Origin: CAVUBL01 sp963739795
Lineage (GTDB): Bacteria; Acidobacteriota; Thermoanaerobaculia; Multivoradales; DATKCC01
Direction of reading: 5' to 3'
Assembly: GCA_963739795.1 (NCBI GenBank)
Contig: CAVUBL010000017.1
Location: 186,001-250,000, forward strand
DNA length: 64,000 nucleotides
In this document: positions 18,960-26,255 of the stretch, in pieces
Layout of the letters: each line of letters opens with the position of its first letter
Position numbering within the stretch: position 1 is the first letter of the stretch
Position numbers and translations under genes: made by a program
The notes under the pieces: generated by a model
Told to the model about the DNA's origin: nothing
Database searches by the model: none
Seen by the model: the letters and a program-made list of their open reading frames with translations, nothing else

Positions 18960-20329
18960 CTGGGCTCGGGGGAGGGGCAGGTCCGTGTCTCCATCGAACG
19001 AGCTGCTGAAAGCTGGACGTGGGAGCGGAGGCGGGTGGCCAATCCACTCGTCGGGCTGCCGGGTCGTAGGCCATGGACCGTGCGGTCTGCGAAGAGACCA
19101 TGCGGTGACGCCTTGCGGGTCCTGGATCGGGCTCGGCCCTGAGCGGCTCCAGTTAGACGACCAGCTCACCCGCCTCCCTCCCTCAAGCTGCGACGAAGCG
19201 CTTCAGATCGAAGGGCTCGTGTCGTTTGATCATGTAGTAGACGGCCCGGCCGAGCCGGGCGGCCAAGACTCCCATCGCCTTGCCTTTCCCGTGCTTTCTC
19301 TCGAGACGCGAGAAGAATTTCTGGCCCGCAGGATTGGCCCGGAGGAAGAGGGCGGCGGCTTCGGAGAAGGCCCACTTGAGGTGGACGTTACCCATCTTGG
19401 CGCCAGCGGGCTTGCCCTTCTTGCCCGCGGATTCCCGGTGGCCCCGGACCAGGCGGCTGTAGGAAAGAAAGTTGCCGACGCCGGCGAAGCGCTGCCAGTC
19501 TTGGACCTCGTAGAGAATCGTCAGTCCCAGGATCTTGCCGATCCCCGGGACGGTGCGCAGGAGCTGGAAGCGGACCCGATCGTGTTCGAAGGCCGCTTGG
19601 ACGAGGAAGAGCTCGATCTCCTGGATTGCGTGGTCGAAGGTGTCGAGCATCGCGAGATCCGAGGCGATCGACATCTGAACAGAGCTCTCGTCGCCGAAGT
19701 GCTCGAGCAGCCCGCCGCGGTTGCCCGCGTACTCGATGCGCTGGTCGATGGGCTCGAGGTTGTACTGGGTGTTGGTGTTCTGAATGTGCGAGAGGAGCTC
19801 TGCGCGCTTGTGGACGAAGTAGAGCCGGCGGCGGAGCAGGTCCCGCGTGGCGCGCATCTCCCGCGGGTAGACGTAGGCCATGGGGAAGGTGCCCCCCCGC
19901 AGCAGGACGGCGATCTTGTAGGAGTCGATCCGGTCGTTCTTCGACTTGCCGCCGTGGATCGCCTTCATGTAGAGGGCATGGCCCAGGACGAAGGGGATCG
20001 ACTCGGCCGCGCAGAGGTCGGCGAGCCAGTACCAGCAGAACAGGCATTCGACACCGACGACCAGGTCCTCCCGGAAGGGTTCGATTGCCCGCAGGAAAGC
20101 ATCCGGGCGGCACGGGAGGTTGCGGTGGAGCCGGACGTTGCCTGTCGCGTCGATCACACAGACGTACATGGTCCGGGCATGCAGATCCACGCCGCAGTAG
20201 AAGGCGTGCTGGGAGGTGTAGAATCGCATCGAGGCCTCCTTTCGAGAGGGTTAGGGATGATGCCCCGAAGCGTACCGCGTGGGTGCGCTCGAAGGGGGCC
20301 TCGAATCAGTATCCCGCCGCTGGAGCGGA
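18960..20329 (-). mobile_element. IS110-family element inserted beside or inside an attC
   Basis: A transposase gene on the minus strand is flanked by about 220 bp of non-coding DNA on its 3' side (18960-19182) and about 100 bp on its 5' side. On the right the DNA passes straight into the right arm of an attC (20330-20368) whose left arm is missing. IS110/IS1111 elements that target attC sites are well known. Ends were not resolved by eye; the limits given are the outermost plausible ones. The longer 3' side would be where an IS1111-type bridge RNA is expected. Confidence 0.65.
19183..20229 (-). CDS. IS110-family transposase (DEDD recombinase)
   Basis: A 348-residue protein. The N-terminal RuvC-like DEDD domain shows CGVDLHARTMYVCVID, VVGVECLFCWYWLAD and KSKNDRIDSYKIAVLLRGG. 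The C-terminal Transposase_20 domain shows LLRTVPGIGKILGLTIL and LSYSRLVRGHRESAGKKGK, with the serine-containing ending KWAFSEAA. Start ATG 20229 has GGAGG just upstream (20234-20238 on the minus strand). The protein appears complete. Confidence 0.9.
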   Translation of the reverse strand: MRFYTSQHAFYCGVDLHARTMYVCVIDATGNVRLHRNLPCRPDAFLRAIEPFREDLVVGVECLFCWYWLADLCAAESIPFVLGHALYMKAIHGGKSKNDRIDSYKIAVLLRGGTFPMAYVYPREMRATRDLLRRRLYFVHKRAELLSHIQNTNTQYNLEPIDQRIEYAGNRGGLLEHFGDESSVQMSIASDLAMLDTFDHAIQEIELFLVQAAFEHDRVRFQLLRTVPGIGKILGLTILYEVQDWQRFAGVGNFLSYSRLVRGHRESAGKKGKPAGAKMGNVHLKWAFSEAAALFLRANPAGQKFFSRLERKHGKGKAMGVLAARLGRAVYYMIKRHEPFDLKRFVAA

Positions 20330-20368
20330 GCGGCTGGCGCCGCCGGTGAAGCGCAAGCAACGTTGGGC
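20330..20368 (+). repeat. Right half of an attC next to IS110
   Basis: GGCTGGCGCCGCCGGTGAAG and then GTTGGGC (20362-20368) equal the right half of sites such as that at 15323-15382. The left arm and opening heptamer are absent; the IS110 5' flank takes their place. Confidence 0.65.
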
Positions 20369-20394
20369 GGCGGAGTGCTTAGGGCGCTCCTAGG

Positions 20395-21342
20395 ATGGCA
20401 AGACAACCACTCTCGCACTTCTCTCCTTTCTTCGCGAATCGCCCATGGGACGAAGGTGGCGAGTATACGTGCTACTCACGCAATCCGTATGTCCGGCAGG
20501 TAGAGCGAGGTTCGAAAGGCCGTCGTCAATGGTGACGCAAGCGTGGGCTGTACAAATGGCAGGTCGAGACCGCTCTGAACCAGGAGCTAGAGACCGACGC
20601 TTCGAAGGTATACGCAGCAATTCTGGAGGCGCACGAACTCACCAGCGAACAGCGAGTACTTTGGGCGCAGTTCCTTCTTTCGCAGTTCGTTCGCACGCCC
20701 GGCTTCCTCCGGTACGAGCTTGCGGCGAGGAAGATCTTTGGGATCCAGGCCGAACCGGAGCATGACCGGGTTGGTTGTCGGCACTGCGGTGATCTTGCTT
20801 GCGTAACTACGCGAGACTGGTGCCTGATCTTGGCTCACGAGCACGACTACTTCATCCGCAGCGATAATCCAGTCTTGTTGACCGGGTTTGTTGAGCGTCC
20901 CGAGACGTGCTTGCTCTACCCAGTCAGTCCAAGGCTCTGTTTTCTTGCGTGCCCAATGCCACTGTCATGGACCTGTGCAACGAAGCGTCAGCCAGCAAGG
21001 ATGTCGGCCTGGAAGTTGCCCAAGGGAGTGGCACTAATGGTGAATTTCCACTTGGCGAAAACCGCTGATGAGTCCGTGATCCTCAGGAGCAGTGACGATG
21101 AAGACTTATCGGAGCGCATGTTCACCGAAGTATTGGGCGTATATACTCAGCCCCCATTCCTGCTTCACACGCTTGAGGGGCATGACGCGTCGGAGGCGTT
21201 TGAAAGCATCCGCCTCTTAATGAGTCGGATTGATGGAATCGAGTATCCGGAGTGGCTTCCCTCCGAGCTGGAGGAGCTGCTTGTCTCGAAGGTGGGTCTT
21301 GGCGAGGAGCCGCCCAACCAACCGGCTGGAGCGGGCGGCTGA
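20395..21342 (+). pseudogene. DUF4238-like protein with an in-frame stop codon
   Basis: ATG 20395 opens a 315-codon frame interrupted only by TGA at 20533-20535 (codon 47, after GRRQW). The rest reads as one protein: YAAILEAHELTSEQRVLWAQ, LILAHEHDYFIRSDNPVLL and a long C-terminal helix, in the manner of DUF4238 proteins as I remember them, a family with no assigned activity that is common in cassettes. A single base change would restore the frame. The 3' end of the gene runs into its attC. Cassette ends match perfectly (GTTGGGC and GCCCAAC). Confidence 0.65.
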
Positions 21343-21373
21343 CGCCGCCGCTCAGCTCGCACAGCCGTTGGGC
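21312..21373 (+). repeat. attC following the DUF4238-like gene
   Basis: GCCCAAC matches the cassette start GTTGGGC; the closing core is GTTGGGC (21367-21373). The gene's stop codon lies inside the site. Confidence 0.85.
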
Positions 21374-21395
21374 ACAGGCGAGAAAGGAATACCCA

Positions 21396-22196
21396 ATGAA
21401 AAAACAGTTCAGATACGCAGCCGTAATTTTGGCCCTTATCCTAGCAGGGTGCGGTGACTCGCAGCAGCAAGGTACTTCGGGCAAGGAAAAGGAGCAGAAG
21501 TTAACTGAACGGATGGCGGGTTCCGCAACGCCGGCTCCACAGCCTACGGTACCTACCCAGACGAAGCCCGATGCTCCCATTCCCACGTACGATGTGGTCG
21601 ACCGGAATACATACGATGCGCCAATCAAGAGCCAAATCGAACTCCATGCGGTCGTGTCGGGTACCCTCACAGAGCTCGGTCTCAAACAACTTCTCCAGAA
21701 ACTGTACGATGAAGCCAATGCTACACGCGGCTTCAAATACCACGGAGGCAAACCAACCCATGTGTTCATTTATCTTTACACCTCCCGAGACCACTTCAAA
21801 TCAGGCATGGGGCAGTGGATTGCCATGTTGAGCAAGATCGGACAGAACTCTCGGGTTGACACCCAAGTAAAGACAGAGCTGATCTCGCAGCTCGACGCGA
21901 AGCCGGAAGTCAAGCACGGTCTTCCGGAATCCAAACGTAAAGAGATATTCAGGGCAATCGTCACCGCTGAAGACCGTGCTCACGCTGACGCGCAGCGAAT
22001 GTACCCACTCCCGGACCCTCTGAAACCGGGCTACTCCCAAGCCAAAGCCAGCGCACAGGTCATGAAGCAGGCAGAAGCTCTCAATACGTTGAGTGAGAAG
22101 TACAAGGCAGAGGTTGCCAAGCGATACGGTATAACGGAAGAACAACTCCGGGACATTTCGGTCGAAGGCATCGAGAAGAACTGGCCAATGCCGTAG
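21396..22196 (+). CDS. Cassette-encoded lipoprotein of unknown function
   Basis: A 266-residue protein with a lipoprotein signal peptide (FRYAAVILALILAGCGDSQQ, lipobox LAGC), a Pro/Thr-rich spacer to about residue 65, and a mature alpha/beta domain containing NTYDAPIKSQIELHAVVSG, ATRGFKYHGGKPTHVFIYLY and ESKRKEIFRAIVTAEDRAHA. The second half is strongly helical. AAAGGA precedes ATG 21396. A broken paralogue occupies the cassette at 17028-17734, so this family was captured at least twice. No known domain recognised; it should sit in a membrane facing the periplasm. Confidence 0.75.
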   Translation: MKKQFRYAAVILALILAGCGDSQQQGTSGKEKEQKLTERMAGSATPAPQPTVPTQTKPDAPIPTYDVVDRNTYDAPIKSQIELHAVVSGTLTELGLKQLLQKLYDEANATRGFKYHGGKPTHVFIYLYTSRDHFKSGMGQWIAMLSKIGQNSRVDTQVKTELISQLDAKPEVKHGLPESKRKEIFRAIVTAEDRAHADAQRMYPLPDPLKPGYSQAKASAQVMKQAEALNTLSEKYKAEVAKRYGITEEQLRDISVEGIEKNWPMP

Positions 22197-22199
22197 AAT

Positions 22200-22271
22200 G
22201 CCCAACAATGCGCTGCACTGGACGGGGATTCCGCTGCGCTCCATCCCCGCCAGTGAGCTTGGTCGTTCAGC
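22200..22271 (+). repeat. attC following the lipoprotein gene
   Basis: GCCCAAC matches the cassette start GTTGGGC; the closing core is GTTCAGC (22265-22271). Arms CACTGGACGGGGAT and ATCCCCGCCAGTG pair closely. Confidence 0.8.
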
Positions 22272-22345
22272 GCCCGCGGAGTAGTGGGCTCCAACTCGAG
22301 AGGAAGACAGTGTCCAGGTCAGAGGGTGTGGCGAAAGGCCTCCGA

Positions 22346-22603
22346 TCAGCGTTTATAGACGTCGCCGCGCGGGCCGATCTTGTTGATGAGGACCGTCCCG
22401 TCTTCAAGATAAGAGAAGAGCACTCTCCAGTTGCCAACTCGGAGGCGGTATTCATCGTCACCGCCACCCTCGAAGCTGCGCACGTCGCCCCGGCCCTCCT
22501 CGACGAGGAGGTCGACCGCGAGGACGATCTTCTCGCGTGTCGGCCGGTCGAGGCGGGAGAGCCTCTTTCGGGCTCGTCTCGCCCAGTCAACGCGGCGGTT
22601 CAC
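22346..22603 (-). CDS. RelE-type toxin, copy 1
   Basis: An 85-residue RelE/ParE-superfamily mRNA interferase: KRLSRLDRPTREKIVLAVDL, then DVRSFEGGGDDEYRLRVGNW and the terminal strands RVLFSYLEDGTVLINKIG. The basic C-terminus GPRGDVYKR is typical of RelE toxins. GTG 22603 overlaps the stop of the antitoxin gene in the pattern GTGA, so antitoxin is translated first. The pair is opposite to array orientation and must use its own promoter. A near-identical copy is at 28216 and a broken one at 29749. Confidence 0.85.
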   Translation of the reverse strand: MNRRVDWARRARKRLSRLDRPTREKIVLAVDLLVEEGRGDVRSFEGGGDDEYRLRVGNWRVLFSYLEDGTVLINKIGPRGDVYKR

Positions 22604-22854
22604 GCCGTCTCGCTGAGTAGCCGCTTGATCTCGTCGTGGGAGGTTGTCTCGCCCTTGGCTCGCTCTGCGCGCGCTTCGCGAATCGCGGCCAAGTCGTCGT
22701 CCGTCAGCGGCTCATTATCAGCTGGCGCAGCATCGAGAGCCCGCCGCAGCGGGTCAGGAGTCTGTTGGAGGTACTCGAGGTACCGTCGCGCCGCCTGGAG
22801 CTCCGGCTCAGGCAGTTCATCTACCAGCGTATGGAGCGTCTGCCGGTCTTCCAT
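22600..22854 (-). CDS. Antitoxin of the RelE-type pair, copy 1
   Basis: An 84-residue acidic protein: a helical N-terminus (TLHTLVDELPEPELQAARRY), then an Asp/Glu/Ala-rich C-terminus (LTDDDLAAIREARAERAKGE) suited to wrapping the toxin. The reverse complement of AGTCTA (22861-22866) gives TAGACT, a -10 box 6 nt before ATG 22854; no ribosome site is present, so the mRNA should be leaderless. The family name of the antitoxin is not certain. Confidence 0.8.
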   Translation of the reverse strand: MEDRQTLHTLVDELPEPELQAARRYLEYLQQTPDPLRRALDAAPADNEPLTDDDLAAIREARAERAKGETTSHDEIKRLLSETA

Positions 22855-22860
22855 GAGCGC

Positions 22861-22866
22861 AGTCTA
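22861..22866 (-). promoter_or_regulatory. Leaderless -10 box of the RelE-type module
   Basis: TAGACT on the minus strand, six bases before the antitoxin ATG, with no good -35. The same box recurs at 28731-28736 and 30267-30272 before the other two copies. Confidence 0.6.
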
Positions 22867-22929
22867 CAACATCCGGCGTGAACCCTGCTACCATGGAGGG
22901 GCTCACCGCTCGCGACAGGAGAGGCCGGC

Positions 22930-22989
22930 GCTGAACCCGGCTTCTGCACCGGTCGGCTGCGCCGCCGGTGAGAAGCAACAACGTTCTAC
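22930..22989 (+). repeat. attC following RelE-type copy 1
   Basis: GCTGAAC is the exact complement of the cassette start GTTCAGC; the closing core is GTTCTAC (22983-22989). Confidence 0.85.
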
Positions 22990-23059
22990 GGCCCGAGAAG
23001 AGCGTGGTGGATGCGCCGCCGGAAGCGGGGCGCGGTGGCGCGTCTTCGGTGGCCGCTGG

Positions 23060-23074
23060 TAGAATGGCGTCGTG
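23060..23074 (+). promoter_or_regulatory. Extended -10 box placing transcription start on the hicA start codon
   Basis: TGGTAGAAT (TAGAAT at 23060-23065) lies 6 nt before GTG 23072. No ribosome site is visible. The identical arrangement recurs at 26244-26256 for copy 2. Confidence 0.6.
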
Positions 23075-23325
23075 GCGAAGCAAGACAAGGTCCTGCGGCA
23101 GGTTCTACTGGGTCGATCGGATGCCAACATCCGGTTCGCGGACCTCTGTAACCTCCTGCGGAACCTCGGCTTTGAGGAGCGCACGAGCAGCAGCCATCAC
23201 CTGTTCGTCAAGCGTGGCGTAGAGGAGCTGATCAACTTGCAGCGGAGAGTGGCAAGGCCAAGCCGTACCAAGTTCGGCAGGTCCGCAAGATCCTGTTGCG
23301 ATACGGACTCGGGAGCGAGGATTGA
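23072..23325 (+). pseudogene. hicA: hicA toxin copy 1, frameshifted
   Basis: Identical to the intact copy at 26256 as far as I compared, except that one G is missing from a GGG run near 23248. The double-stranded-RNA-binding-like fold starts normally (FADLCNLLRNLGFEERTSSS, catalytic His in SSSHHLFVKRG), but after INLQ the frame changes and the last quarter is lost. HicA cleaves mRNA and tmRNA. The hicB partner next to it is intact, so this pair should be antitoxin-only. GTG 23072 is the start. Confidence 0.85.
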
Positions 23326-23537
23326 TGAATAAATACGAGATCATCATCTATTGGAGTGACGAGGACGATGCTTTCGTTGCCGAGGTGCCAGAGCTTCCAG
23401 GCTGCGCGGCTCATGGGGACACCGCGGATGCAGCATTGGCACACTGTCAAGAGGCCATCGAGCTCTGGATCTCAACTGCAAAGGAGTTCGGGCGATCTGT
23501 GCCAGAGCCCAAGGGGCGGCGGCTTCAGTTTGCGTGA
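23325..23537 (+). CDS. hicB: HicB-type antitoxin copy 1
   Basis: A 70-residue partial-RNase-H-fold antitoxin: IIIYWSDEDDAFVAEVPELP, GCAAHGDTADAALAHCQEAI and a C-terminal LWISTAKEFGRSVPEPKG. This is the short HicB form without a DNA-binding tail. ATG 23325 overlaps the end of the hicA frame. Intact and apparently identical to the copy at 26510, although its own toxin is dead; it could neutralise the intact HicA of copy 2. Confidence 0.85.
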   Translation: MNKYEIIIYWSDEDDAFVAEVPELPGCAAHGDTADAALAHCQEAIELWISTAKEFGRSVPEPKGRRLQFA

Positions 23538-23543
23538 AGAGGC

Positions 23544-23603
23544 GTAGAACCAAGCGCCTGCACCGGGCGGCTTCGCCGCCGGTGAGGCGCAACTCCGTTA
23601 GGC
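23544..23603 (+). repeat. attC of the first hicAB cassette
   Basis: GTAGAAC is the exact complement of the cassette start GTTCTAC; the closing core is GTTAGGC (23597-23603). Arms CGCCTGCACCGGGCGGC and GCCGCCGGTGAGGCG. Confidence 0.85.
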
Positions 23604-23640
23604 CAACGGGCGGCGTCGTTCGACTATTGGAGGGATGACT

Positions 23641-24255
23641 ATGGCTACCAGCCGGTTCTCAAGCCCAATCCGCAGACTCAGCATCGGGCTTCTTGCTTTA
23701 TTGCTATCGGCTCCAATCATGGCGGGAACCCCCAGCGAAGAAACGAACAAGGCACTTGCACGCCAATTCTACGAACAAGTGTGGTTTACAAGAAATCTTG
23801 ATGCGGTGGATGAGCTCGTCGCGCCCGAGTACCTAGTGCACGACATCGGCGGGCGCAAAGGGGTCGTCGAGCCCGCCGACGAACAAAAACGGACCGCGGG
23901 CTTTCTCTGGCAGAACGGCTCGATGAGCGGTCACATCGACTACCAGATCGCCGAAGGTGACCTGGTGGCCACGCGCTGGCAGTGGCAATACCAACCAAGA
24001 ACCTGGTGGATGAAGATCTTGATGCTGGGCTCGCGGAATCCGATTCCCATCATCAACGTATTTCGATTCCGCGACGGAAAGATCGTTGAGATTTGGAACC
24101 ATCGGCATGATATCGATATTGGCTTCGCCGCCAACATCCTTATCGCAAAGGGCTTTGCCGTGGGTGTCCTGTCTACAGCATTCGTGGCCTTTGGCCTTGG
24201 CTTTTGGCGCCGACGCCGACGGGACGGCGGAGCCGGCAGAGCTGGCGCGGCCTAA
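23641..24255 (+). CDS. SnoaL-like (NTF2-fold) secreted protein, copy 1
   Basis: A 204-residue protein with a signal peptide (LSIGLLALLLSAPIMAG), an NTF2/SnoaL-like cone domain (ALARQFYEQVWFTRNLDAVD; DELVAPEYLVHD; INVFRFRDGKIVEIWNHRHD) and a C-terminal membrane helix followed by RRRRRDGG, an architecture that would anchor it facing the periplasm. SnoaL-like domains bind small hydrophobic ligands or act as cyclases or isomerases; the ligand is unknown. ATG 23641 is preferred over 23635 because GGAGG (23629-23633) is too close to the latter. The product is identical to that at 27474. Confidence 0.75.
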   Translation: MATSRFSSPIRRLSIGLLALLLSAPIMAGTPSEETNKALARQFYEQVWFTRNLDAVDELVAPEYLVHDIGGRKGVVEPADEQKRTAGFLWQNGSMSGHIDYQIAEGDLVATRWQWQYQPRTWWMKILMLGSRNPIPIINVFRFRDGKIVEIWNHRHDIDIGFAANILIAKGFAVGVLSTAFVAFGLGFWRRRRRDGGAGRAGAA

Positions 24256-24309
24256 CTATTCATTCAAGCCGACGTCGTTCCGCGACGCGGCTTAATTCAA
24301 GCGTTATGG
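24250..24309 (+). repeat. attC of the first SnoaL cassette
   Basis: GCCTAAC matches the cassette start GTTAGGC; the closing core is GTTATGG (24303-24309). Arms TTCAAGCCG and CGGCTTAATTCAAG, a different attC lineage from most others here. Confidence 0.8.
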
Positions 24310-24636
24310 GGCGAGAGCCGGCTCCGAGCTTCCAATCACCTTTGCGAGGTCATCGGTGGTTGCTCCGAGGGCGAGGAATGAGCGGATCAGCAGGTCCAGG
24401 GAGACCGAATCGTCCGCGGCCTCGAGCTTCGCGACCCGGCTTTGGCTCGAGCCCATGAGCTTGGCGAGCTGGGTTTGCGTAAGGCGCTTGTCCTTGCGTA
24501 GGAGCTTGACGGCGTCGGCGAGCTTGAGACGGAGCTCGACCATGGCCGCCTCGTCGGCAGTGAGATCTAGGAAGTCCTCAGCGGATCCGACTTTCCAGCC
24601 CGTCTCTTCGAGGCGGCGCTTCTTGTCCGGCTTCAT
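24304..24636 (-). CDS. higA: HigA-type antitoxin (XRE family)
   Basis: A 110-residue protein. The N-terminal 45 residues are the toxin-binding part (EDFLDLTADEAAMVELRLKL), and the C-terminal part is a Cro/CI helix-turn-helix (RLTQTQLAKLMGSSQSRVAK, then SLDLLIRSFLALGATTDDLA). It follows the toxin gene and overlaps its stop in the pattern ATGA, the usual toxin-first order of this type. It lies in reverse orientation within its cassette. It should repress its own promoter through the dyad at 24997-25013. Confidence 0.85.
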   Translation of the reverse strand: MKPDKKRRLEETGWKVGSAEDFLDLTADEAAMVELRLKLADAVKLLRKDKRLTQTQLAKLMGSSQSRVAKLEAADDSVSLDLLIRSFLALGATTDDLAKVIGSSEPALAP

Positions 24637-24983
24637 CGGTCCTTGTCCTCCATGTGCTGGTCGTACAGAGCGAGGCGCCGCTTGCAGGCGTCGAGGATGG
24701 CTTTCGGGGTCTTCTGGGTCTTCTTCTGGGCGACCCCGGCGATCACGACGGCATCCCGGTCGAGCCGATAGAAGATTCGCCATATCTGACCCAGGTCTCG
24801 GATCCGCAACTCATGACAGCGCGGCCCGATGGATGGCATCGGCCGGGAGTGGGGCATCGAGATCTTTTCGCCGCGCTGGAGCCGCCTCAGAAGAACGCCC
24901 GCGTCCATCCGCGCCGTTGGCGCAAACGGAGGCGTCTTCACCTCGGCGTGAAGCCACACAAGCGGCTTGTCCCCCTCGCTCAC
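24633..24983 (-). CDS. higB: HigB-type toxin (RelE superfamily, phage-derived Gp49-like)
   Basis: A 116-residue toxin: an N-terminal beta hairpin (WLHAEVKTPPFAPTARMDAG), a helix (VLLRRLQRGEKISMPHSRPM), the core strand ELRIRDLGQIWRIFYRLDRD and the conserved end GVAQKKTQKTPKAILDACKR. These toxins cut ribosome-bound mRNA. Start GTG 24983 is six bases from a TATAGT -10 box on the minus strand, so translation should be leaderless. Intact. Confidence 0.85.
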   Translation of the reverse strand: MSEGDKPLVWLHAEVKTPPFAPTARMDAGVLLRRLQRGEKISMPHSRPMPSIGPRCHELRIRDLGQIWRIFYRLDRDAVVIAGVAQKKTQKTPKAILDACKRRLALYDQHMEDKDR

Positions 24984-24989
24984 GGCGCC

Positions 24990-25013
24990 ACTATACCAGA
25001 TCCGACATATCTG
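24990..25013 (-). promoter_or_regulatory. higBA promoter and dyad operator
   Basis: On the minus strand TATAGT (24995-24990), preceded by TGG, forms an extended -10. Directly upstream is the dyad CAGAT-N7-ATCTG (24997-25013 on the plus strand), well placed for the XRE antitoxin to bind. Confidence 0.6.
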
Positions 25014-25096
25014 ACGCCAGGGCTTCTTGACAGCTGCTCATGTGGTAGCGTATTCGTCGAATCAACGAGACGGTATGAACCGAGATCGGGAGAGCC

Positions 25097-25154
25097 CCAT
25101 AACCCTCGCCTGCACCGGGCGGCTTCGCCGCCGGTGAGGCGAAAAGCGTTAGTG
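25097..25154 (+). repeat. attC of the higBA cassette
   Basis: CCATAAC is the exact complement of the unusual cassette start GTTATGG; the closing core is GTTAGTG (25148-25154), which opens the C-depleted segment. Confidence 0.85.
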
Positions 25155-25850
25155 TTGTTTTTTTTGTTGTGTTTTTTTGTTTTTGGTGGATTGTGGTTTT
25201 TTGTTTTATTTGAGATTTTTTTTTGAGTTTTTTGTTTTTTTGTTTTGTGTTGATGGATATGTAGAGAAGGTGGATTAGATGTTATTATTGTTTGGGTGGA
25301 GAGACGTGGGCGCATTATGAAGAAGATGATTGATTTTGAGTGAGTATTGTTTGTTATATGTTGGCTAATGAAGACTTGGTAGGTGATGGTGAGAAGATGA
25401 TAGGTTGTGGGTAGTATAGTGATGTTGAGGATGTGGAGGGGATATGTGGTGGGTAGTAGTGAGATAGTGATGGAGATGGGATTGGGTGGAAAGTTGGTTA
25501 AAGTGATGGATGTAGAGTTTGTGATTGTGTGTTATTCTATGAAGATGATTGGTTTGATGTTGATGTGAGGTGTAGCTCGACGGTTGAGTTTTGCGACTTG
25601 TGCGGGATGATATACTGAAGGTATCTGATGATGGTATCGATGTATGTGTGATTTTTTAGTAGTTTGATTGTGTTTTTGATTGATATTGTTATTGTTATGT
25701 TATGTTTATGATGTTATGTTTTTTTTGTTTTATTGTTTGTGTTTGTTTTTTGTTTTTTATGTATAGTGTTGTTTTGATGATGATTAGTGTAGTGTTTAGT
25801 GTTGTTTGTTATGATATATATGTTGATGTTTGGATTATCTTCTACGCTGG
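25155..25850 (+). other. Cytosine-depleted, T/G-rich segment occupying a cassette position
   Basis: By hand count 25201-25800 contains about 15 C in 600 bases. T runs (TTTTTTTTG) dominate at both ends and G/A-rich text in the middle. It starts directly after the closing core of an intact attC and ends before a half attC. The only long plus-strand frame (from 25702) begins with a run of Phe, Val and Met made by T-rich codons and is not convincing. It could be real foreign DNA or a consensus artefact; I cannot decide from sequence alone. Confidence 0.6.
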
Positions 25851-26071
25851 TGAATGGTTACTTCAAGTTGATTTTCCACAGCGTAGGGATTCGCGTGACG
25901 ACCCGGACAAGTTCACGATGGTGGTTTTCTTGAACTTCTCGGATCACACTCTGATTCCGCGTAGTGCGCGTCGCTACTAATCCGGCTTCTTTCTGAACGA
26001 GGTGCAGCGTCACAAAGAAGACGACATGAACCGCGATGGCGACCTAGTGTTTCTCTGTAGGTTGCTGGAAT
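25831..26071 (+). pseudogene. Possible gene fragment of normal composition after the C-depleted segment
   Basis: Base composition returns to near 50% GC. One frame reads FYAGEWLLQVDFPQRRD, then VVFLNFSDHTLIPRSARRY, a TAA at about 25978, and then SGFFLNEVQRHKEDDMNRDG and DLVFLCRLLE before another stop. It looks like a protein interrupted by one stop codon. No family recognised. The region from 26072 to 26135 is T-rich again and holds no gene. Confidence 0.3.
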
Positions 26072-26139
26072 GAGGTAAGTGTTCTTCCTCTCTTTCAGTG
26101 ATTGTTGTTTTATTATTTGTTTGGAGATGTTAGCAGATT

Positions 26140-26173
26140 GGGGCGGCGCCGCACAGCTGAAGAACCGTTCTAC
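26140..26173 (+). repeat. Right half of an attC after the C-depleted segment
   Basis: GGCGGCGCCGCACAGCTGAA and the closing core GTTCTAC (26167-26173) match the right arm of the site at 27377-27436. No left arm and no CACTAAC heptamer (expected for a cassette starting GTTAGTG) is present upstream. Confidence 0.7.
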
Positions 26174-26255
26174 GGCCCGAGAAGAGCGTGGTGGATGCGC
26201 CGCCGGAAGCGGGGCGCGGTGGCGCGTCTTCGGTGGCCGCTGGTAGAATGGCGTC

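Noticed and set aside
20533..20535. In-frame TGA in the DUF4238-like gene as a possible selenocysteine codon.
   Set aside because: The context (RRQW-stop-RKRG) is not a redox site and no SECIS-like hairpin is evident just after it; a nonsense mutation is simpler.
25702..25980. A 92-codon frame in the C-depleted segment starting MFMMLCFFCF.
   Set aside because: Its hydrophobic start is a by-product of T-rich codons; no ribosome site and no family. Only the part from 25831 on may be a gene remnant.
26072..26102. GGTAAGTGTTCTTCCTCTCT followed by TTTCAG looks like a tiny eukaryotic intron (GTAAGT ... polypyrimidine ... CAG).
   Set aside because: It is a single short match in T-rich text of doubtful quality next to bacterial attC sequence; the flanking frames do not join into a protein when it is removed.
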